DNA of 64,000 nucleotides from Zygnema cylindricum (taxonomy: Eukaryota; Streptophyta; Zygnematophyceae; Zygnematales; Zygnemataceae), in contig JBBHKE010000744.1 in NCBI GenBank assembly GCA_037447655.1, forward strand, positions 1-64,000. Reading direction: 5' to 3'. Position 1 is the stretch's first letter. Each line of letters opens with the position of its first letter. A program made the translations under genes and the position numbers. A model generated the notes under the pieces. It had not been told where the DNA came from and ran no database searches. It saw nothing but the letters and a program-made list of their open reading frames with translations. This document shows, one piece after another, positions 57,070 to 64,000 of the stretch.

Positions 57070-57835
57070 GTTCACGGCAGAGGTCGCAAAAGTCAAAAAA
57101 TTTCATACCCGAAACCGACCGTTTTTTTTTTTCAAAATCTGAGTAACCGACGCCCGACCGAGTTTTGTCACGCTCCAAAATTGTTAACCGTTAACCGAAC
57201 GTCGTTTACGAAAAAAAAAATTAACCGAATCTTGATTTTTTGCGACTAACCGTGCCCGCCCGTAACCGAAAAAGTACAAAATTAATCAATGTACGACGGA
57301 ATAAGCCAATAATTACGATTTGTCGCGTTCCCTAAGATTTGCGAAATGAATAGTGTACTACTGTGTCAGATTTGAGACGCTTTGTCGCGTTGCCTAAGAT
57401 TTGCGAAATGAATATTGTACTACCGTGTCAGATTTGCGACGCTTTGTCGCATTCCCTAAGATTTTCGAAATGAATAGTGACTACCGTGTCAGATTTGCGA
57501 CGCTTTGTCACGTTCCCTTTGATTTGCGAAATAAATAGCTTACAACAGTACCGTGTCAGATTTGCGACGCTAATCATGATGTCACGTACTTCCACGATGC
57601 CAAAGAGTACAAAGTACAAGAATGTTGGATTATAGGGACAGTACAAATTTTTCATTTTTTTTGGTTATTTGGTTGACCGACAGTAACCGACCGTTTTTTT
57701 TTCCTGGTGAATCAACCTACCATAACCGCCCGACCGCCAAAATTTGGCAACCGAATCCGTTCCGGATCCGGCGCGGGCGGTCGGTTAACGGTCGGTCACG
57801 GTTTCGGTTGACCGTTTGCGACCTCTGGTTCACGG
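57070..57835. mobile_element. hAT-like non-autonomous element, 8-bp TSD
   Basis: The element 57078-57827 starts CAGAGGTCGCAAA and ends TTTGCGACCTCTG (perfect 13-bp inverted ends). The same 8 bases, GTTCACGG, occur at 57070-57077 and 57828-57835. CAG...CTG ends and an 8-bp TSD are hAT traits. Subterminal sequence is rich in repeated CGGTCGGT and AACCGACCG motifs, as is common for hAT transposase binding. No transposase frame; the middle carries a 62-bp tandem repeat. Confidence 0.9.
57308..57570. repeat. About 62-bp tandem repeat inside the hAT-like element
   Basis: Four units built on GTTGCCTAAGATTTGCGAAA, TGAATAGTGTACTAC, GTGTCAGATTTGCGACGCTT and TGTCGC. Confidence 0.88.
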
Positions 57836-58692
57836 TGTAGTATAATGTGACATCACCTGCCACGACAATCTCAACGCCTCCCTCGCTTACATTGGACCGA
57901 TGCGGATTGCTTGTCGATAAGAGGCGATTTTTCCATTTCGCTTAAAGTGCGTATTAGGGCATAGTTACATCAGACGAAAAGTGAGGTTTAATACAGAATT
58001 TTGTACTTGCCAGTACCATGCCATACTATATTTTCGTGAGTTTCTTGAAAACAACATTACAGAAAATAAGATTACGATTCTCCAAGTATCCGGGCGAAGA
58101 CTTCGACCGTCCGATTACATTTTGGTCCTCATCTGCGAAGCAATCGCTCCGTACGCCTCTGTATTGGAGAACCCACCTCGCGGAGGTGGGCTCACCAATA
58201 CAGAATCAGTCAATTCGCTACACCTGGACGATACACACGTGCGTCGATCAAAAAAAAAAAAAATCACACGCCCCAAAGTCACGTGCCTTGACAAGGTGAC
58301 CGTAAATTCTTTGCCGAAAGAAATACGGTTTTTTCCTGTAAGTCAGCAGAGGTTTTTTCATGAAAGTCAGCAGAGTGAAGGAGATCTCTGAGGTACATTG
58401 AGGCGGTACACTTGCGAAGTACACGTACGTAAAACGCAAGTACGGATTTCCATACGAAAATGGCCGGTTTCTAAATCTTTGACGATTTTAGGGATTCGAT
58501 CGTCAACCTACGTGGAGCTACTCAAATTAGAACACGTATGTAAAAACTTATTTACAGACGATACGCGATGTAAACGAGGCCTCTATAATACAGAAATTTT
58601 GTTGTCCGTACTATTACAGAGACCATGCTGATTTTACATTTTTAAACCTGGCGTCTAGAGAACCTATCCTTATGTCATCATGGCTTGAGAAC
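57836..58692. other. No gene recognised
   Basis: Plus-strand frame 57981-58391 (136 codons) overlaps another frame at 58018-58299. Neither resembles a known family. 58158-58200 contains an inverted GAACCCACCTCGCGGAGGTGGG hairpin (arms CCCACCT/AGGTGGG). Confidence 0.4.
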
Positions 58693-58915
58693 TACACCGC
58701 GAATCGCTATTAGTGTTAATGTTTTTTTTGCCACTTAATACATCTTTTCTCCGTACACACCTGTCGGGAATTTTGGATCTAACGGTTGCGATTGAAAAAT
58801 GAGATTCTCAGCTTCCGATTGGCGGTCTCAAAATGAAAATTGGACAATTGTGTACGGAGAAAAGATGTTTTAAGCGGCGAAAAAATTATTAACACTGATA
58901 GCGATACACATTGTA
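58693..58915. mobile_element. TA MITE, 219-bp foldback copy
   Basis: The core 58695-58913 is flanked by TA. It is the second near-full copy of the 53403-53619 subtype: CTCCGTACACACCTGTCGG, GGTTGCGATTGAAAA, CTCAGCTTCCGATTGG and TGTGTACGGAGAAAAG are shared. The right end is decayed (CGATACACATTG). Confidence 0.88.
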
Positions 58916-61013
58916 GAAGTCGTGATGTCATAATGTCTCTTTGCTTCTGTTGAAAACAACAAGAAGTAAAGACTGTCGTTTAGCAATCTTAAAATCTCTG
59001 CCGCCCAATATGCAGTCTACAGACAGTTTTCCAGATGACCCGTGAGCTAGAAAACAAAAATTTATACGGTTTAGGGATCTTCATGGTACAGCAATCTCGT
59101 CCGCATCTTGGCTTCAGATTTCGGATTTTCGGCACATTTTGGTATTTGTCGGCTAGTGGCACGCCGGTCTGGTCACTGTAGGACCGTGGGACTTCGCAAG
59201 TGTGAATGAGGAGAAATCCAAAGCAAGCGTGGCGTGTTTTGAAGGCTACAGCTGCTACAGGAAGTAAAGGACATGACAGCTGGTAGATTTATTTGTCGTT
59301 TTAAGGGTTAGCAACATCTATCATTCGTTTGTCATCATTAGTCAAAATCCACGTGTCATTTCACGTGACCGTTCTTTGTTTTTATTAAAAAAAAATGATT
59401 TTTTTTTCCGCTTTCTGTTTACAAATTATTTTTTTACACTTGAATAGCCCTTGCAGTGGAAGTGCCAAACCACCGAATTATATGCTCGCCACGCGGCAAC
59501 AAAAGGCTACAAGCTGGACAAGTGTCTACTGTTTTGAGTAATAGGTAACCTTTTTTAAAAGGCTTTTTAGATTCGGTATCTCCCGCGATACGTCCAAAGA
59601 GGCTCCAAAGTCCTCTCTCATAGCCTATTCCCACCTGAAAAAAAAACACTGCCGCAACAGACGGACGTTCGAATAATGTACGGCTTTCCGAGCACCGACT
59701 TTGTAGATTTCGGAAGTTCTCGGAAAGCCGTACAAATGACCTTGCTCAAAATATTGCGCGATGTAGAAGTAGGGTAAAAGTATCGTATTTCTGTGAATCA
59801 GACCAACGGTAACCCGAAAATGTGACTAAGCAAACACAGCATTCGAACGGCTATTTCGTTGTTCCCGCGCGAAAAAATAGTCCAAGCTAAACCCTAAAAG
59901 TTTGAAAATGTGCAGGTTTGTTTTCGCGCCTATGTTTTATGACGTCGAAGCGTGTGACGTGTCACGTGACACCTTCAATCGGAGTTACGTCCCAAAATGT
60001 TGGTGTGAACAAGACCCGTTTTCCGATGACTTTTCGGAAAATCGTCGGAATGGGCAAAAAGTTACAAATGCTCCGGTGGGTATAGGCTATCACCTTCCTT
60101 TGTACCAGCTCACAGAAAACTACAAAATATGATGACACCAGCACGCACACTCAGCTTGCAACGTGAAACGATAAGAATATAAAATCCTAGAATATCTTCC
60201 CAATTCTCAAGGGCTACTGTAGCCCCTTTTGTCGTTTTGCGAGCAAGCTGGAACAGGAGGGAATTCCCGACAATATATTGCCCAAACCCTAAATGTCCGC
60301 CGGCCGCTGATGACGTCACACATGCTGCTCAACGACCAAGCGTCAGCGGCCCATGTAATTATTTGTACTTTTTTGTCGCTCGAGGCGATTGGGCGGAAGC
60401 TTTGTCGTTTGGTGAACGGAAGTTTCAGCAATTCCGTACATGTCAGAGTGTAACGACTTTTTCAGGTACGGCATAAAACGACAAATATTTTATAGGACAA
60501 ACGAGCGGGAGGTGAAGTCACAGAATCGCCTTAAAATTGCGTAGCCGGCACTATTTTACATAATCTCCACCAATTATTATCAATACTATATCACGTGTGT
60601 TCACAAATATTCATAGCCTCATAAGTTGTCCGAAAATATAAATAAAATAACATCATAAACAGTGTTCCGGTAATATCGTAACACGCTTGACAACTTTCCG
60701 TACATCGTGGCAACACCAAAAAACGTTCAAAAGGCAAGCGCAGCCTTAGGTTGTTGTCGGTTTGGACTGAAACGTGGAAATCCGTACAATGTATACGCGT
60801 ACTAAATATATCCGTACTAATGGACTTATAAGGGCTTCCCAGCTCACCCTCCACGCTGCCGTACATTTTGTCATGCTGAAAACGAATCTTCCTCGGATAC
60901 TCCGTCCTTTGACCGTTCCGCAGCTTCCATGTCCGTACACGCTTGTACGGAACTGTTTTACCCAATCGTTGCCATTCAATAGATTTAAATTTTGGAAATG
61001 CTGCGCGCAGGTA
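58916..61013. other. No gene recognised; strong hairpin at 59678-59733
   Basis: 15-bp perfect arms GTACGGCTTTCCGAG and CTCGGAAAGCCGTAC enclose a 26-base loop (59678-59733). Frames at 59434-59649 (minus), 59902-60132 (plus) and 60591-61079 (minus) are not repetitive but match nothing I know. 59890-60500 has several TGACGTCA/TGACGTCAC and CACGTGAC strings that could mark a promoter. Confidence 0.4.
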
Positions 61014-61096
61014 CAACCGCGAATCGTTATTAGCGTCAAGGTTTTTTCGCCACTTAAAACATCTTTTCTCCGTACACACTTGTCGGATTGTAGATT
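61012..61096. mobile_element. Truncated TA MITE (left part)
   Basis: TA then CAACCGCGAATCGTTATTAG, GCGTCAAGGTTTTTTCGCC and CTCCGTACACACTTGTCGG, as at 53403, but cut after GATTGTAGATTAAAC. An AT-rich minisatellite begins where it is cut. Confidence 0.85.
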
Positions 61097-61525
61097 AAAC
61101 ATTTAAACATTGAATTAGAACATTTAAACATTGAAGTATAACATTTAAACATTGAATTAAAACATTTAAACATTGAACTGGAACATAGAAAGGATCGGAG
61201 TTGGAGCGTTGCAAAAGTGAATTGGAAAAGTGAAACATTTAATTGGAACATTACAACAATCAAGTTTGAACGTTAAAACGTTGATTTAAAATTGAAACTT
61301 TTATTTAAAATTGACACATTGAATTGGAACATTGTGACATTTAAGTCGGAAAACTGAAAGGTTGGATTGGAACATTATTTTTTATTTTTTTTTGGGACAG
61401 AAAAACATTGAATTGGAAGATTTTAACATGAATTGGAAAATTCTAACATGGAATTGGAAAATTTAAACATTGAATTGGAAAATTTAAACATTGAATTGGA
61501 ATTTTGAAACATTGGAACGTTTAAA
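61097..61525. repeat. AT-rich minisatellite
   Basis: Degenerate units of about 18-20 bp, typically ACATTTAAACATTGAATTGG, more than 15 copies, partly shortened or mixed. Confidence 0.85.
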
Positions 61526-62423
61526 ACAATATTTAAGAAGCAGAAAAAAAGGAGTCAGATGGGAACACAAATGGGAATCCCAAAAAGATAAATTTACGTT
61601 TTGGCTGTACATCCTATAAACAATCTAATCCATTTCTACCCAAAAATTTTGAACGATTGAATGAAAAAAAAAACTTTCTCAAAAAATGAACCATTTTTGA
61701 ACCTTACAGAAGAACCAAAAAAACAAGACTACTACTCGGTCAAAAACTCCCCCTTTCCATAATTTTCCAGAAAATACAAAAAATTGACACTTCCCCGAAA
61801 TATTTACAAAGCGTTATCGTAAAACCGACCAAAAATAGAGACGAAAAAAAAAAAAAACATCTCCATTCCGGAAATGGGGAATTTGCTTTTTCCTATCCAG
61901 ATTCTTTTGACTCTCCATAAGAAAAAAAAACCCCCAAAAAAAAAAATTTAAAAGTACACGGAACTATTCCCCAACAAAATATCGTCCCATTGAAAACCCA
62001 AATTCGTCTCTTTTCGGACTTCGAAAAGTCAAATGGGGTTTTCGGACTCATCATGAAATTGCTCTCCTTCTCCTCCTTTTCTCTCTCTTCCGTCAACTTT
62101 TGTGACAGATTGTCACACAAATCTGCACGGTACAGAAGTCCGCCAAAATATCATCTCGCCACTCAAGTAAAATCCATACCACCAAATCCCTGCACATGTC
62201 ACAAAGACAAAACGGCGCGAGAAGGGAGAATAGGAAAAGAAAAGGAAAAAGCCAAAGCATCAGCCACAACATCTTATCTTTACAAAGGACAAAGCGAGCG
62301 ACTCAGGCGAATCTTTTCGTCCCATTCCCCATATCAAATTTTCAAGCCCGCGGAGATATTGGCACAATCCACTGAATAAATACTACAAGACAAACCGCCG
62401 ATAATTAAGCCACCTGTAAAACC
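61526..62423. other. Intergenic, no gene seen
   Basis: A-rich with CCAAAAA runs. The 129-codon plus frame (61990-62379) overlaps a minus frame and has no family resemblance. Base composition changes sharply to GC-rich near 62425. Confidence 0.45.
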
Positions 62424-63832
62424 TCATAGACCAACTCCGCCACCAATTCCTCCGCCAATTTTTGCTTTTTCCCTCCCAATTTCTCCGCCCATTTGCTTCC
62501 TCCTCGCCTCCTCCCTCTCCACCCTCTCCCAGAATTCGAAGTCAGCTGGTCCAGCTGTGGTCAGCGCGACCCGCTTGATGGCGGTGTGGGACCATCCGGG
62601 GTGCTTGAGCGCAGGCGGCGGTCGGCGTCCGGCGTGTCGCGTCAGCCCATTCTCGGAGGAGGCGACCTCGGTGCCGCACGCCACAGCGAATGGAAGAAGT
62701 CCGTGGGCGACTGCCGCCGGAATCTCCAGTTCCGTTTTACGTAAAGCGGGCGGGCCACACAACGCTTAGGCATCACTCCCGAGACCACGTCGCCTTGGCC
62801 GTACCGTGATAAGCGCCACCTGGGAGCCGCCAAACCCGGCCATCCGGCCGCCTCTCCCTCTCCTCTCCCCCACTCCCTCCTCTCCCTCCCACCCCTCCGT
62901 CGCCGCACTCTTCATCATTTACCGTAACCCGAAATCCGTGATTTTCACTTCGGGTAGCACGTGTCACTCGCGCCGTCTCGTGAGCAACCCCCCCCCCCCC
63001 TCCCCGCCCCTCCCTCCCCCCCCCAGCAGCACGTTCTCTGGCTTGAGGTCGCGGTGCATCACGCCCCGCCTGTGACAAAACGCCGTACCGTCCGCCAGCT
63101 GGCGCATGATCGCCGCCGCCCTTTTCTCCGCCAGGCGGCCGCCCGCATTTATGAAGGCGAAGAGCTCTCCCCCGCACACCCTCTCCATCGCTACGTGCAC
63201 CCCCTCGGAGTCGCAAGTCCACCCCCGCAGACCCACGATGTGGGGGTGCCCCGAAACGGAGGCCAGGGCGGAAATCTCTGACGTGGCGGCCTCCCATTGG
63301 CCCAGGGGGAGGCTCTTGACGGCGACCGGGGAGGAGGAAAACGACAAATTGGGGGAGGAAAAGGACAAATTTGGGGAGGGAAGGAGAGATTGGGTGAGGA
63401 AAAAGACAAATTTGGGTCGGAAAAGGAGAAATTGGGTTCGGAAAACGACAAATTTGGTTGGGAAAAAGACAAATTTGGTTCAGAAAACGACAAATTTGGG
63501 TCGGAAAAGGAGGAACTGGGTTTGGGAAAGGAGAGATTTGGGTCGGAAAACGACGAATTTGGGTCGGAAAAGGACAAATTGGGTGAGGAAAAAGACAAAA
63601 GGTCTGCGGCTCGGACGACGCCGAAGCGTCCGCGGCCGATTTCGGGGCCGAATCGGAGGGCGCCACGTGGCAGGGGGGGGAGGGGAGAGAGGTGGGAGAG
63701 GCGTCGGCGCTGACACGTGGATTGTGGGTTTTTGTCGTATTCTGGGAAGGGAGTGAAGGGGTCTTTCCCTGTCTTGTCTTCTCTCGCTCCGAAATTCATG
63801 TCCATAGCGCGGCGTTTAATACCGCAAGCCAT
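62424..63832 (-). CDS. Ser/Thr protein kinase (CDPK/CRK-like), frames disrupted
   Basis: The start ATG at 63832 leads to FGPEIGRGRFGVVRAAD, the glycine-rich ATP loop (about residue 60-75). The next conserved piece is VAVKSLPLGQWEAATSEI (invariant lysine, about 63315), in another frame. It continues HPHIVGLRGW, VHVAMERVCGGELFAFI, and VMHRDLKPENVLL (catalytic loop, HRD and N). KITDFGL (DFG, 62928-62936) follows in a third frame, then YGQGDVVSGVM (compare YGxxADVWSxGVI) and ALKHPGW (subdomain XI) near 62600. The order is right but at least four frame changes occur. Between the ATP loop and the lysine sits a 21-bp tandem repeat. No EF-hands seen. Either small introns and repeat slippage are involved, or it is a pseudogene; I lean to a damaged gene. 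Strongly GC-rich compared with the rest. Confidence 0.65.
63340..63610 (-). repeat. 21-bp coding-like tandem repeat in the kinase N-lobe
   Basis: About 13 units of TTTTCCGACCCAAATTTGTC type on the minus strand. In the start-codon frame it reads a heptad such as NLSFSDP, NLSFSEP, NLSFSQP. Length is mostly a multiple of 21 but includes shorter units, which explains the frame change across it. It stays open in most frames of both strands. Confidence 0.85.
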
Positions 63833-63833
63833 C

Positions 63834-63865
<32 letters not shown>

Positions 63866-64000
63866 TTATCTCTCTCTTTATCTCTCTCTCTCTCTTTATA
63901 TCTCTCTCTCTCTCTCTCTTTATCTCTCTCTCTCTCTTTATCTCTCTCTCTCTCTTTATCTCTCTCTCTCTCTCTTTATCTCTCTCTCTCTCTTTATATC
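63833..64000. repeat. TC/GA microsatellite with TTTATC interruptions
   Basis: CTCTCTCTCT runs spaced by TTTATC, reaching the window end. On the minus strand it is the GA-rich 5' UTR or promoter of the kinase, ending a few bases before the ATG. GA-rich tracts next to starts are common in plant promoters (GAGA-binding BPC factors). Confidence 0.9.

Noticed and set aside
63106-63756. 216-codon plus-strand frame over the kinase region
   Set aside because: It is the antisense shadow of the kinase and its 21-bp repeat; conserved kinase motifs are on the minus strand.

Overview
The window looks like gene-poor, repeat-dominated nuclear DNA of a streptophyte (a green plant or charophyte alga). This rests on plant-type Ty1/copia and Ty3/gypsy elements, a DUF538 gene, a plant-like Ser/Thr kinase, a spliced GT92 glycosyltransferase with kilobase introns, and primer binding sites that match plant initiator tRNA-Met. 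The species cannot be fixed from sequence alone; a Chara-like alga would fit the long introns and repeat load, but this is a guess. A run of 10 N at 40456-40465 shows this is assembled sequence with a gap.

Layout: 203-7851 is a copia element on the minus strand with both LTRs, a near-perfect 5-bp target duplication, a decayed gag-pol, and a solo LTR nested in its gag. 8272-11200 holds an LTR fragment and a 5'-truncated plus-strand copia. 12763-13190 is satellite and GA-rich DNA. 13696-15335 is a rearranged LTR. 15340-20683 is a four-level nest: a PIF/Harbinger-like element (Y), split by a second 3-bp-TSD element (X), split by a minus-strand gypsy, whose left LTR carries a TA-flanked MITE. 21853-30301 is a plus-strand GT92-family gene with a signal peptide and at least nine visible exons. 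30302-36136 is intergenic with inverted and tandem repeats. 36137-36649 is an intact minus-strand DUF538 gene. 38165-40455 has three head-to-tail Y elements. 42333-53761 is a second large copia with an exact TSD, containing another copia (about 43.3-49.6 kb) and a large foldback region. 54-62 kb holds more X- and Y-type elements, a hAT-like element with an exact 8-bp TSD, TA MITEs and minisatellites. 62.4-63.83 kb is GC-rich and carries a minus-strand protein kinase with a 21-bp tandem repeat inserted in its N-lobe, preceded by a TC/GA microsatellite to the window end.

The most informative observations are structural. Two copia insertions use the anticodon arm of initiator tRNA-Met as primer site (half-tRNA priming, as in Drosophila copia). 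Two filled-versus-empty site pairs prove the boundaries and TA target duplication of one MITE family. A nested stack gives a relative insertion order. Two host genes carry tandem repeats inside or beside exons. The three host genes (GT92, DUF538 protein, kinase) show no evident functional link.
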